A program made the position numbers and the translations under genes. The notes under the pieces are model-generated. The model was not told the origin of the DNA. It searched no databases and saw nothing but the letters and a program-made list of their open reading frames with translations. This document shows positions 44,610-53,447 of a stretch of 64,000 nt of DNA, piece by piece. This DNA is from Larkinella punicea. GTDB lineage: Bacteria > Bacteroidota > Bacteroidia > Cytophagales > Spirosomataceae. The stretch lies in assembly GCF_003334855.1 (NCBI RefSeq), contig NZ_QOWE01000013.1:1-64000 (forward strand). Reading direction: 5' to 3'. Every line of letters begins with the position of its first letter. Within the stretch, counting starts at the first letter, position 1.

Positions 44610-45140
44610 TTAAAGCGCGTTTCCGCCTTTCACGCCCTTGCCAATCGCCAATAATTCCTCCGGCGAAATATACCCCAGCACTTTCTTGACAACTTTGCCG
44701 TCACCGTCGATGAAAAACAGTGTGGGATAACCATCCAGCGGGTATTGCAACGCTAAATCCGGGCCTTCACCTTTTTCCATATCGACTTTTACATTGATAA
44801 ATTCCTTGTTGAAAAAGTCGCCGACGGTTGGCTGGGTAAAGACATTTTTTTGCAGCATTTTGCAGGGACCACACCAACTGGTGTAGGCATCCAGAAAAAC
44901 CAGTTTATTTTCGGCTTTTGCCTTGGCCAGGTGGGTTTTCCAGGCGGCATCCGTAAATTGAATGCCCGGTTCTGCACTGGCCGTAGCCTCCGATTGGGGT
45001 GCTTGGGCTTCACTCGCTGCCGGAGCCGCGCTTTCACTAACGGCCGTTTTTTCTCCTTCCGATTTTGTGCTGGTGGTGTTGCAGGCATTCAAAACCAGGG
45101 CCAGGGCAACGAGTACAGATAGCAAACTTGTATTTTTCAT
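44610..45140 (-). CDS. thioredoxin-fold lipoprotein
   Basis: 176 aa. Lipoprotein signal with lipobox LVLNAC (Cys20), followed by a low-complexity Ser/Glu/Ala linker, then a thioredoxin-like domain with TSWCGPCKML redox site and the cis-Pro in YPTLFFIDGDGKVV. The protein is predicted to face the periplasm and to act in thiol reduction or cytochrome maturation. Single gene with its own terminator. Confidence 0.9.
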   Translation of the reverse strand: MKNTSLLSVLVALALVLNACNTTSTKSEGEKTAVSESAAPAASEAQAPQSEATASAEPGIQFTDAAWKTHLAKAKAENKLVFLDAYTSWCGPCKMLQKNVFTQPTVGDFFNKEFINVKVDMEKGEGPDLALQYPLDGYPTLFFIDGDGKVVKKVLGYISPEELLAIGKGVKGGNAL

Positions 45141-45363
45141 AATTCGGTATGCGGTTCGTTCAGATGAAAGAATAACGACGAATAGATTCTAATTGGTTTC
45201 CCGGTTCCCGGAAATGATCCCATTCGTAGTACAATTTTAAGCAAAAATATCGATTTATAAGTCGTTGTGATCGATGCAATATGGGGATAGAATAGTACTC
45301 TTCTCAATTCTTTACGAACTTTGCGGCTGGAAGACGGTTTTTTAAATTGTTCTCTGAACCACT

Positions 45364-45987
45364 ATGGAAGTAAAACAAGCTGAGTTTATAATTAGTAACT
45401 CCGACCCGACCCGCTGCCCGAAGCCCGATAAACCGGAATACGCGTTCATCGGTCGCTCGAACGTCGGAAAGTCGTCGCTCATCAACATGCTGACCACCCG
45501 GCACAAGCTGGCTAAAACCTCGCAGACACCCGGGAAAACGCAATTAATCAACCATTTTCTGATCAATACGGACTGGTATCTGGTCGATTTACCGGGCTAC
45601 GGTTTTGCGAAAGCACCGCAGCGGGAGCGGGAAAAGTGGGAGAAAATGATCGACGCGTACCTGACCGAACGCCCGAATCTGATCTGTACGTTTGTGCTGG
45701 TCGATGGCCGGATCGACCCACAGCGGATCGATCTGGAGTTTATGGCGAAAATGGGCGAGCGCGGACTGCCTTTTGTAATAATTTTTACGAAAAACGAAAA
45801 AAGCAGTACGAACGCCATTTCACAGATGGTGAAAAAATACAGTCAGACGCTGAAGCAAACCTGGGACGAATTGCCACCGATGTTTGTGTCATCAGCCGTG
45901 AATAGCCGGGGTAAAGAGGAAATCCTGGACTATATCGACCAACTGAATAAGGAATTTTATGAGGAGATGAAAGCGAAGCGCGATTAG
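45364..45987 (+). CDS. engB: ribosome-biogenesis GTP-binding protein EngB/YsxC
   Basis: 207 aa. G1 GRSNVGKSSLI, G2 region SQTPGKTQLIN, G3 DLPGYGFA, G4 FTKNEK (NKxD form shifted to TKNE) and G5 SSAVNSRGKEE. EngB helps assemble the large ribosomal subunit. A TATCTTTG promoter element just after its stop (45991-45998) likely serves the next gene. Confidence 0.93.
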   Translation: MEVKQAEFIISNSDPTRCPKPDKPEYAFIGRSNVGKSSLINMLTTRHKLAKTSQTPGKTQLINHFLINTDWYLVDLPGYGFAKAPQREREKWEKMIDAYLTERPNLICTFVLVDGRIDPQRIDLEFMAKMGERGLPFVIIFTKNEKSSTNAISQMVKKYSQTLKQTWDELPPMFVSSAVNSRGKEEILDYIDQLNKEFYEEMKAKRD

Positions 45988-46065
45988 CCCTATCTTTGCC
46001 CCTCAGTTTTTAGGAAAATTGGCAATAACCAAATCAAATCGACCGTTACCCATTAAACAAGCAGC

Positions 46066-46563
46066 ATGGAAGCGCTGAAAGAAATTGCAAATATTGCCGG
46101 CAAAAGCGGCTTATACCGAATCATGAAACCCAGCCGGACTGGCGTGATTGTGGAGTCGCTCGACGAAAAGAAAGAAAAAACCATGATCGGGCCGACGGCG
46201 CGCGTATCGGTGCTGAAAGACATCTCGATTTATACCGACGACGAGGAACAATCGAAGCCCCTGGCGGATGTGTTTCTGGCCATCTACGAAAAATACGAAG
46301 ACACCTTGCCGATTACGCCAAAGTCAGCGTCGAATGCTGAACTGGCCGAATTCATTGGCGAAGTGGTGCCGGAATACGACCGCGACCGGGTGCATATGTC
46401 GGACGTCAAGAAAATGATCGGCTGGTATACCATTCTGCGGAAAAACCTGCCGGAAGCCTTTGAGAAAAAAGCAGAAGAAGCGACGGAAGTTGAAGCAACC
46501 GCCGAAGCAACTTCGGGCGAAACGCCCTCCGCAACCACCGAAACGGAAGAGCAAAAAGCATAA
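46066..46563 (+). CDS. DUF5606-domain protein
   Basis: 165 aa. The N-terminus (EIANIAGKSGLYRIMKPSRTGVIVESLD) and SVLKDISIYTDDEE match the Bacteroidota-specific DUF5606 family. The helical middle (SDVKKMIGWYTILRKNLPEAF) is followed by an acidic Glu/Ala/Thr-rich tail. Function unknown. Confidence 0.85.
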   Translation: MEALKEIANIAGKSGLYRIMKPSRTGVIVESLDEKKEKTMIGPTARVSVLKDISIYTDDEEQSKPLADVFLAIYEKYEDTLPITPKSASNAELAEFIGEVVPEYDRDRVHMSDVKKMIGWYTILRKNLPEAFEKKAEEATEVEATAEATSGETPSATTETEEQKA

Positions 46564-46586
46564 CGAATTTCCATTTTCAGTAATTG

Positions 46587-46625
46587 AAAAAGCAGGAACG
46601 GGCCTTTGGCTTTCCTGCTTTTTTT
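46587..46625 (+). terminator. terminator after DUF5606 gene
   Basis: AAAAAGCAGGAA / TTCCTGCTTTTTTT hairpin starting about 24 nt after the stop. Confidence 0.8.
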
Positions 46626-46631
46626 GTTTTT

Positions 46632-46712
46632 GAGAATAAAGAGGAAAGACAAGAGAGGAAAGAGATTCGCATGTAAACGGTCTTTCCTCTCTTGTCTAAT
46701 TTCTTTATTCTC
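46632..46712. repeat. long purine-rich inverted repeat
   Basis: Two ~32-bp arms (GAGAATAAAGAGGAAAGACA... and the complementary ...TCTTTATTCTC), matching with about four differences around a ~15-nt loop. It sits between converging genes directly after a normal terminator and ends at the stop of the FAD oxidase gene. Confidence 0.75.
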
Positions 46713-47856
46713 ACAGAAACAACCGCCTGATCGTTTCTTCTGAAAAACCGGCGCTGGAGGTCATGCCTTTGCCGCCAATCCCGGTGATGATGTGAACGTT
46801 TTCCAGATCGGCTTCGAAAATTTCCTGGGTAGTCTGGGCGTAAAAACCGGCCCAGGTCCGTTGAATCCGATCCACCGGGAAGTTGACAATGCGGCTGGCT
46901 TCTTCGATAATTAATTGATTGACATAGTCTTTGGTATCGAACCCCAGGTCGTCGGTCTGGAGCGCCGTTGCATATTCGTGCGAATCACCGATGATGATGG
47001 AACCGTCGAGGGCCTGTTTGAACAAGACGTGAATGCCCCATTTTTTTAGCTCGTCCAGGTGTTCCGGCGTCTTGAGACTGGCGTAGGACGGACAATCAGC
47101 AAACGACTCGTACCGCCGGATGGTCAGACCCGTCAGAATGTTTCCGGGGAGGGAAATTTCCGGCATCGGAACCGTCTGCATCATCTGAAGTTTGCTTACC
47201 ACCAGACCACTTTCGGCAAACAGGTCGGGGTATAACAACCGAAATTCGCTGCCATTGCAGATCAAAACCTTCTGAGCCTGAAACCGTTCGCCATTCGCCA
47301 GTTGGACCGTTGCCCCGCTGGCCGTCGATTCGCAGCCAACCACGGCGGCATTGTTCCGATATGTTACGTTGGCATATTTCGTCGTGACGTAATCGATGAG
47401 CTTATAGATCATCAGATCTGGCTCGACGCTAATTTCTTCCGGGAAAACCACGGAACCTTTTACATACTCGGGTCGCAAAACCGGGTATTTGGCCAGCGTC
47501 TGGGCTTGCGACCACAATTCGCAGGGATAACCGTCGGCCCGGCGCTGGTCGTACAATTCGTTGGCCAGTTGCCATTCGTCGGCATCCGACGCCACGTAAA
47601 CCGAGCCGTTTTTCCGGACCGAGATGTCGTGTTCCTGCTGAATTTCGTGGTAGAGTTCCAGACTGCGACGCCCGTATTGATACCAGCGCCCACTCAAACC
47701 CGAAGGGACGACCTGCCCGAAATTCCGAACGGTTGCACTAACGGGGCGGTTGTCTTTTTCAAGAACCAGAACCCGCTTGCCGGCGCGGGCAGCATGGAGC
47801 GCATGAAACGTCCCCAGAATACCGGAGCCGATGATGATGAAATCGAAAGAAGCCAA
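46711..47856 (-). CDS. FAD-dependent oxidoreductase, TIGR03364-like
   Basis: 381 aa of the DAO/glycine-oxidase-like family. The FAD-binding GxGxxG lies in IIIGSGILGTFHALHAA, followed by VLVLEKD, and the C-terminus has HIITGIGGKGMTSSAGFSEE. The sequence and its pairing with the next-upstream HAD hydrolase agree with the TIGR03364/TIGR03351 pair, for which a role in aminophosphonate breakdown has been proposed. It would oxidise an amine at the flavin. Co-oriented with the hydrolase gene, 19 bp apart. Confidence 0.82.
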   Translation of the reverse strand: MASFDFIIIGSGILGTFHALHAARAGKRVLVLEKDNRPVSATVRNFGQVVPSGLSGRWYQYGRRSLELYHEIQQEHDISVRKNGSVYVASDADEWQLANELYDQRRADGYPCELWSQAQTLAKYPVLRPEYVKGSVVFPEEISVEPDLMIYKLIDYVTTKYANVTYRNNAAVVGCESTASGATVQLANGERFQAQKVLICNGSEFRLLYPDLFAESGLVVSKLQMMQTVPMPEISLPGNILTGLTIRRYESFADCPSYASLKTPEHLDELKKWGIHVLFKQALDGSIIIGDSHEYATALQTDDLGFDTKDYVNQLIIEEASRIVNFPVDRIQRTWAGFYAQTTQEIFEADLENVHIITGIGGKGMTSSAGFSEETIRRLFL

Positions 47857-47875
47857 GAGAAAAAGGGATTACGAA

Positions 47876-48631
47876 TTACAAACTAAGGCCGTTGGCCCGT
47901 TTCTGAAAGGACGTGGCTGAAAGCAGGGTCGGCAAATCACCGAGCGATCCCAGCAACTGATCGTGAGGGTAGGCTTCGAGCTGGGCACGGGTGTGGGTGC
48001 CGTTGACAACCCCCAGATTGAGGGCAACCCCGGCGGCTCTTCCCGATTGCAGATCCGAAGGCGTATCGCCAACGTTGACGACCGACTTTGGGTCAGAAAC
48101 GCCCAATAACCGCATCGCTTTCTGAATCATCAGCGGTTGCGGACGACCGTGTTCCACCTCATCGCTGGCAATCGACGCCTGAATGACGGTTTGACTGTTG
48201 CCCACATACTGCTCGTCCAGGCCCGTGAGCCAGCCTAATTTTTCCAGAATAATATCAGTCACCTTGCGGTAAAAACCGGTGGTCAGCGCAATCTTAATCC
48301 CGTTTTTTCGCAGGAAATCAAAGGTTTCGAGACAGCCTTCCGTTGGCACAACGGGTTGGGTTCGGTAGTGATTTTCCAGGATTTCGGTAAAAAGCTGGTA
48401 GGAATGATCCACTTTGGCCGTCAGTGCCGAAGGCGAAGGCTGGCCCAACTGCTCTTTCCAGAGGGTTTCAAAAACAAACCGCTTGGAAAGGCCCTGCATG
48501 GCCAGAATGCGTTCGTCGCTGACGATCAGATCGGTTTGGGAAGCCGCCTGAGCAAAACAGTGCTCCACCTCGTGCTGGTCCCGAACCGTCGTGCCAGCCA
48601 TATCAAATACCACCAATTGAAATGCTTTCAT
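47876..48631 (-). CDS. phosphonatase-like HAD hydrolase, TIGR03351-like
   Basis: 251 aa from ATG 48631 (an upstream ATG at 48670 adds a hydrophobic stretch and is less likely). HAD motifs: VVFDMAGTTV (Asp nucleophile), TTGFYRK, GRPQPLMIQKAM, VNVGDTPSDLQSGRAAG. These resemble phosphonoacetaldehyde hydrolase (PhnX) more than generic phosphatases, though the cap lysine of true PhnX could not be confirmed. It shares an operon with the FAD oxidase and is divergent from eutB. Confidence 0.82.
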   Translation of the reverse strand: MKAFQLVVFDMAGTTVRDQHEVEHCFAQAASQTDLIVSDERILAMQGLSKRFVFETLWKEQLGQPSPSALTAKVDHSYQLFTEILENHYRTQPVVPTEGCLETFDFLRKNGIKIALTTGFYRKVTDIILEKLGWLTGLDEQYVGNSQTVIQASIASDEVEHGRPQPLMIQKAMRLLGVSDPKSVVNVGDTPSDLQSGRAAGVALNLGVVNGTHTRAQLEAYPHDQLLGSLGDLPTLLSATSFQKRANGLSL

Positions 48632-48814
48632 TTTCAAAAACGGATAAAATACCAATCGCCAAACATACAAAAGACCCGCCTATAAACGGTTATCGGTGTA
48701 TTAAATTCCTGGATTTCTTGGCCTTATCCGGGCTTGTTAGTAGATTCCATTTTGGATTCCCCGGAATTTCGTATACCCGGTTTTCGTACAACTCTTTTCG
48801 GAATTGTTACCACT

Positions 48815-50194
48815 ATGGCCTACCGCTGTACCGTTCGGAACTTTACCTATCACTTCGACGACCTGAAAATGTTGCTCGCCAAAGCCACCCCGCTGCGATC
48901 GGGCGACCAACTGGCGGGTGTGGCGGCCCAAACCGCCGAGGAGCGGGTGGCGGCCCAGATGGCCCTGGCCGATCTGCCGCTGACGATGTTCCTGAACGAA
49001 GCCGTGATTCCGTACGAAACCGATGAAATTACCCGGCTCATTCTGGATACGCACGATGCCGATGCGTTTGCGCCGATCAAAAGCCTGACGGTGGGCGAGC
49101 TGCGGAATTACCTGCTGTCCGACGAGGTCGACACCCAAACCCTGACCAACCTGCAACCGGGCCTGACGCCGGAAATGGTGGCGGCTGTGAGTAAGCTGAT
49201 GCGCAATCAGGATTTGATTACGGTTTCGGCGAAGTGTGAAGTCATTACCCGGTTTCGCGACACCATCGGATTGAAAGGACGGTTTTCGACCCGGCTGCAA
49301 CCGAACCACCCGACCGACGACTTCCGGGGCGTTGCGGCCAGTATCGTAGACGGTTTGTTCTACGGCAGCGGAGACGCCGTGATTGGCATCAATCCGGCTA
49401 CGGACCACGTTCGGACGGTGGTTCGGCTGGTCGATATGATGGACCAGATCCGGCAGCGGTTTGAAATCCCGACGCAGACGTGCGTGCTGAGCCACATTAC
49501 CACCACGCTTCAGGCCATCGAACAGGGCGCGCCGGTCGATCTGATGTTCCAGTCCATCGGCGGAACGGAAGCTGTTAACAGTTCCTTCGGGATCAATACC
49601 GCCCTGCTTCGGGAAGGTTTTGACGCCACCCGCGCCCTGAAACGCGGCACCGTGGGTCAGAATGTCATGTATTTTGAAACAGGGCAGGGGAGTGCGCTGT
49701 CGGCCAATGCCCATCATGGCGTCGATCAGCAAACCTGTGAGGTCCGGGCGTATGCCGTGGCCCGACTTTTTGAACCTTTGCTGGTCAATACCGTAGTTGG
49801 TTTTATCGGGCCGGAGTATTTATACAATGGCAAACAAATTATTCGGGCTGGTCTGGAAGACCATTGCTGCGGAAAACTGCTGGGGCTGCCGATGGGCGTA
49901 GACATTTGTTATACGAACCACGCCGAGGCCGATCAGGACGATATGGACACTTTGCTAACCCTGCTCGGAACCGCGGGCGTTAACTTTATCATGGGCATTC
50001 CGGGTGCCGATGATGTGATGCTGCATTACCAGAGTACGTCGTTTCACGATGCGCTGTATCTGCGGGATTTGTGCCGTCTGCGCCCCGCGCCGGAATTTGA
50101 AGCCTGGCTTTTGCGCATGGAATTGATGAACGCCGACGGAAAGTTGATGCCGGTTAAAAATACCCACCGTTTACTCCAAGCTGCCGGTTTATGA
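48815..50194 (+). CDS. eutB: ethanolamine ammonia-lyase large subunit
   Basis: 459 aa from ATG 48815 (family N-terminus AYRCTVRNFTYHFDDLK; an in-frame start at 48734 adds 27 non-conserved residues). Conserved blocks: KASPLRSGDQLAGVAA-like KATPLRSGDQLAGVAAQT, MALADLPLTMFLNEAVIPYETDEITRLI, FETGQGSALSANAHHGVDQQTCEVRAY, MGVDICYTNHAEADQDDMD and GIPGADDVMLHYQSTSFHD. It forms the B12-dependent enzyme converting ethanolamine to acetaldehyde and ammonia. Overlaps eutC by 4 bp. No microcompartment or eutA gene is nearby. Confidence 0.96.
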   Translation: MAYRCTVRNFTYHFDDLKMLLAKATPLRSGDQLAGVAAQTAEERVAAQMALADLPLTMFLNEAVIPYETDEITRLILDTHDADAFAPIKSLTVGELRNYLLSDEVDTQTLTNLQPGLTPEMVAAVSKLMRNQDLITVSAKCEVITRFRDTIGLKGRFSTRLQPNHPTDDFRGVAASIVDGLFYGSGDAVIGINPATDHVRTVVRLVDMMDQIRQRFEIPTQTCVLSHITTTLQAIEQGAPVDLMFQSIGGTEAVNSSFGINTALLREGFDATRALKRGTVGQNVMYFETGQGSALSANAHHGVDQQTCEVRAYAVARLFEPLLVNTVVGFIGPEYLYNGKQIIRAGLEDHCCGKLLGLPMGVDICYTNHAEADQDDMDTLLTLLGTAGVNFIMGIPGADDVMLHYQSTSFHDALYLRDLCRLRPAPEFEAWLLRMELMNADGKLMPVKNTHRLLQAAGL

Positions 50195-51009
50195 GCCATC
50201 TGCCCGACCAACCCGATCCGTGGGCGTTTCTGCAAAGCCACACCTCCGCCCGCATCGCCCGCGGCCGCACGGGCCACAGCCTGCCCACGCGCGCCCTGCT
50301 CGATTTTCAACTCGACCACGCCCGCGCCCGGGATGCGGTTTATTCAGAACTGGAGCGGGACACACTATTGACACAACTGCAAGTCATTCAACAGCCGGTT
50401 TTGCAGCTTCATAGCCGGGCGGCTGACCGGCAACAGTATCTTCAACGCCCGGATTTGGGTCGGAAACTGGATGAGGTGAGTCTTTCCCACCTAGATCTAC
50501 ACCTACACCTGTCAGGTCTTGAAGACCTGACAGGTGTAGGTGTAGATCTAGGTGGGAAAAGCGTGCATGGTTTCGATCTCAGTATTGTAATCGTAGATGG
50601 CTTATCCGCCACGGCGATCAATCGGCACGCAGGAACCGTCGTTTCGCGATTAGCGGAAGAAATTCGGGCGTTCGGCTGGTCACTGGCGCCTTTGTGTCTG
50701 GTGGAACAGGGGCGGGTGGCGATTGGCGACGAAATTGCCCACGCGCTCAAAGCCGAAACCGTTGTGGTGCTGATTGGCGAACGACCCGGCCTGACATCAC
50801 CCGACAGCATGGGAGCTTACCTGACGTTCCGGCCACAACCCGGTTTGACCGACGAATCGCGCAATTGCATCTCCAACATCCGGCCCGAAGGCTTTCCGTA
50901 CGAAGCCGCCGTACAAAAGTTGCTTTATCTGCTTACCGAAATGAAAACCCGGCGGTTGTCGGGGGTGTTGTTGAAAGACGAATTTGATGACAATCTATTG
51001 ACGCCCTAA
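50191..51009 (+). CDS. eutC: ethanolamine ammonia-lyase small subunit with in-frame palindrome
   Basis: 272 aa. Family motifs: FLQSHTSARIARGRTGHSLPT, LDFQLDHARARDAV, YLQRPDLGRKLDE, IVIVDGLSATAINRHAG, VGDEIAHALKAETVVVLIGERPGL, and RPEGFPYEAAVQKLLYL. Between LDEVS and DLSIVIVDG, about 26 residues (LSHLDLHLHLSGLEDL then TGVGVDLGGKS) are encoded by a 77-bp perfect palindrome that leaves the frame open. This is an insertion relative to what the family needs and probably loops out of the fold. The 3' end overlaps the DUF4230 gene tail to tail by 4 bp. Confidence 0.95.
   Translation: MSHLPDQPDPWAFLQSHTSARIARGRTGHSLPTRALLDFQLDHARARDAVYSELERDTLLTQLQVIQQPVLQLHSRAADRQQYLQRPDLGRKLDEVSLSHLDLHLHLSGLEDLTGVGVDLGGKSVHGFDLSIVIVDGLSATAINRHAGTVVSRLAEEIRAFGWSLAPLCLVEQGRVAIGDEIAHALKAETVVVLIGERPGLTSPDSMGAYLTFRPQPGLTDESRNCISNIRPEGFPYEAAVQKLLYLLTEMKTRRLSGVLLKDEFDDNLLTP
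50483..50559. repeat. perfect 77-bp palindrome inside eutC
   Basis: Arms of 38 bp, checked base by base, pair without mismatch around one central G at 50521. The core ACCTGTCAGGTCTTG/AAGACCTGACAGGT is, from memory, common in Cytophagales intergenic DNA. Confidence 0.95.
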
Positions 51010-51623
51010 CGGAGGGGCTGCAATGTGGCTTTCATGCGGGTCGTCAGAAACACTTTTTTGCCCGAAATCCGCTCCAGCATCGGCTTGAGAATTTTGTCGG
51101 CGTTCTGCCGGGTTTGTTCCAGAATTCCGCTGTTCAGTGCCGACTGCCGGATTTGGGTTTCGGCCCGCTGGTAGGCTTCGTTGACCAACTGGGTTTCTTC
51201 AAAAAACGCGTATTCCGTATTGAAAACCCGCGAGCGGTTGTGGTTGATCTTGTAGGAACAGATTTCCGGGTCGGGCAAATGAACGATCAAACTATCGCCC
51301 TGAGCGGTAATATCGTCGGCGGTTATTTTGGTCAGATCCAGGCAGCCGATTGCTTCGCCTTCCACAATCAGCACGGCTTTCGGGTTGGGCAACCACTCCC
51401 GGACAAACTGGTGCTCGACAATGTCTTTGAAGCGGTATTGAACCAGTTCGAGTTTTCCTAATTCGGTCACTTCCTGCAAAACCACCGTCTGGACGGTAGC
51501 TTCTTTCTTCGTCAACCCGCTGAAAGCCGACCAGCCCCGCAATTGCTCCCACATCACGATCAGACCAACAACCAGCAGAACGATGAGAAACAGGCGGAGA
51601 ATCGTATTGATAAAGCGGGACAT
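51006..51623 (-). CDS. DUF4230-domain membrane-anchored protein
   Basis: 205 aa. An N-terminal membrane anchor (LFLIVLLVVGLIVMWEQL) is followed by a domain with TVVLQEVTELGKLELVQYRFKDIVE, AVLIVEGEAIGCLDL and LPDPEICSYKINHNRSRVFN, features of the DUF4230 family. Function unknown; exposed to the periplasm. An inverted repeat lies directly upstream. Confidence 0.85.
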   Translation of the reverse strand: MSRFINTILRLFLIVLLVVGLIVMWEQLRGWSAFSGLTKKEATVQTVVLQEVTELGKLELVQYRFKDIVEHQFVREWLPNPKAVLIVEGEAIGCLDLTKITADDITAQGDSLIVHLPDPEICSYKINHNRSRVFNTEYAFFEETQLVNEAYQRAETQIRQSALNSGILEQTRQNADKILKPMLERISGKKVFLTTRMKATLQPLR

Positions 51624-51630
51624 AGCAACA

Positions 51631-51748
51631 GGGTTTACGGTTTATGGTATTCGGTTTACGGTAACTGACGCGTTTTGGTGTATGCGTCAGTCCCGGCGAG
51701 GAACCGCACCGATCCGGCGTAAATTGTAAACCGAATACCGTAAACGAA
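51631..51748. repeat. composite inverted repeat, family A copy 1
   Basis: Outer arms contain GGTATTCGGTTTACGGTAA (51647-51665) and the complementary GTAAACCGAATACCGTAAAC (51726-51745). An inner CTGACGC / GCGTCAG pair (51665-51690) and a GC-rich hairpin lie between. It shares sequence with the repeat at 61148-61242. Confidence 0.75.
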
Positions 51749-51761
51749 TATTGCCTAAACG

Positions 51762-51793
51762 AAAAATCCCAAACCAATTGCTTCGTTTGGGAT
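51762..51793 (-). terminator. terminator of hemA
   Basis: On the minus strand ATCCCAAAC / GTTTGGGAT (51785-51793 with 51766-51774) forms a stem followed by TTTTT, about 25 nt after the hemA stop. Confidence 0.75.
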
Positions 51794-51815
51794 CTTAAGG
51801 AACGCTCATCATAGG

Positions 51816-53123
51816 TTAGTGAAAATTCTGGGATGCATCGGCGGGTTGTTTTTCCAGATCGAACAAATCCGTTAACACATCGATCAAGGTATCGGCTTCG
51901 CCCCGTTTGCAGGCGGCTTTGAGTTGCAATACCGGTGATTTCATGATTTTTTGCATGATGCTGCGCGTAATCTTATCCACTTTTTCGGATTCCTCGGCAG
52001 TCATGTTTTTCAAATGGCGGGCAATTTCTTCTTTCCGAATCTGCTCCAGCGCATTTTTGAATTTGTTGATCGTGGGTGACACCACCATTTCTCGCGACCA
52101 GTCGTTGAAATCGGCAATCGACTGATCGATGATGGCTTCAACCTGCGGAATCGACGCCATCCGGCGGCTCAGGGCTTCGTCGGCCCGGTTGCGGATGTGG
52201 TCGATGTTATACAAAAGTACACCCGGAATCTGCTCGATGTTGGTATCGATGCTCCGGGGAACTGATAAATCAATGAAGTATTTGAACGTCAGCGAGTTTA
52301 AGCCGGCCAGCAAGTCGGTGGTAATGAGCGGTTTTTCAACCAGAACCGACGCAATGATCACGTCCGCTTTGGCAATTTCCTCCGTCAGATCGGCCATATC
52401 GGCCACCCGGAACGCGTGTTTCTCCGCCAGGGCATCGGCTTTGGAACGGGTGCGGTTGCAGAGTGTAATGCGGTTTAATTTGCGGGCGGCCAGGTTTTCG
52501 CAGATGTCCGCGCCAATTTCACCCAGACCAACTACCAACACCGAGGGCGTCGCCGGGCCGTGCCCTGCCGGGCAGCCGGTGGTTCCTACCAACTCTTCAA
52601 TCAATTCAACGGCGGCATACGAAACCGAAGCGGCTCCGTCGCGGAAACTGGTTTCCTGGGCCACCCGTTTGTTGGTAAAGAAGATGGTGTGCATCAGCCG
52701 GTGCAGGAAAGGACCCGCCATATCGAGGTCGGCCGACCACTGATAGGCTTGCTTGACCTGATTCGGAATCTGCATGTCGCCCACGACCTGCGAGTGTAAA
52801 CCGGTGCAAACTTCGAACAGATGCCGAACGGATTCGACCTGCGTATCAAAAAAATGAAAATAGGGAAGGTAATCTTCCGTCGAGGTTATTCCTTTTTCGG
52901 TGAGTAGCAACCGGGCAATTTCCCGGTTCAGATTTTGCGGGGAAGTGTAATAAACCTCCGTGCGGTTGCAGGTAGAAATAACCAGCGATTCCGAGGCTCC
53001 AAAAAACTCCCGAAGCTTGATCAGAAATTGCTTGGACTCGTCTTCATTTAATGCAATTAGCTCCCGGACAGCCAGGGGGGCGGTTTTATGTGAAAGGCTA
53101 ATTGATTGAAAGAAATCGTGCAT
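51816..53123 (-). CDS. hemA: glutamyl-tRNA reductase
   Basis: 435 aa. It starts MHDFFQSISLSHKTAPLAVREL; catalytic Cys52 lies in ISTCNRTEVYY. The NADPH domain has VVGLGEIGADICENL, and the C-terminal dimerisation helix is present. It catalyses the first committed step of tetrapyrrole biosynthesis. A promoter candidate (TAATTTTG, minus strand, 53145-53152) lies about 20 nt upstream of the start. Confidence 0.95.
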   Translation of the reverse strand: MHDFFQSISLSHKTAPLAVRELIALNEDESKQFLIKLREFFGASESLVISTCNRTEVYYTSPQNLNREIARLLLTEKGITSTEDYLPYFHFFDTQVESVRHLFEVCTGLHSQVVGDMQIPNQVKQAYQWSADLDMAGPFLHRLMHTIFFTNKRVAQETSFRDGAASVSYAAVELIEELVGTTGCPAGHGPATPSVLVVGLGEIGADICENLAARKLNRITLCNRTRSKADALAEKHAFRVADMADLTEEIAKADVIIASVLVEKPLITTDLLAGLNSLTFKYFIDLSVPRSIDTNIEQIPGVLLYNIDHIRNRADEALSRRMASIPQVEAIIDQSIADFNDWSREMVVSPTINKFKNALEQIRKEEIARHLKNMTAEESEKVDKITRSIMQKIMKSPVLQLKAACKRGEADTLIDVLTDLFDLEKQPADASQNFH

Positions 53124-53447
53124 TGCTACTTTTCAAAATATGCTCAAAATTACGATACAATTCTCTTACAGAAAACACTGTTGGTACAGATTCAGTTTAC
53201 TAGTTACTTATTTAGAACCTCTATAAACTATTGCAAAGTTCTCTTCTTTATATCCTATTTGCAATATTATTCCGGTGAGACGGGCAATAAGGACATTGAA
53301 TTGCTGAAAATGAGCGTTATGACGTAAGTCTGTTGCGAAGTTACCACCTGAAGCGGTTGTAATTTGATGATGAGAATCAGCCCATAAAATGATAATTTTC
53401 ACCCGATACGCCGAGAACCGGCCTTAGGTTGCTTCAAACCGAAATCT
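53124..53447. other. divergent intergenic region hemA / histidine kinase
   Basis: 324 bp, AT-rich in its left two thirds, with no convincing gene. It holds the hemA promoter candidate at 53145-53152 (weak GTTTTC-like -33 near 53171). No clear promoter was recognised for the kinase gene. Confidence 0.45.

Noticed and set aside
48737-49732. 331-aa minus-strand ORF opposite eutB
   Set aside because: His/Arg/Gln-rich shadow of a GC-rich conserved gene.
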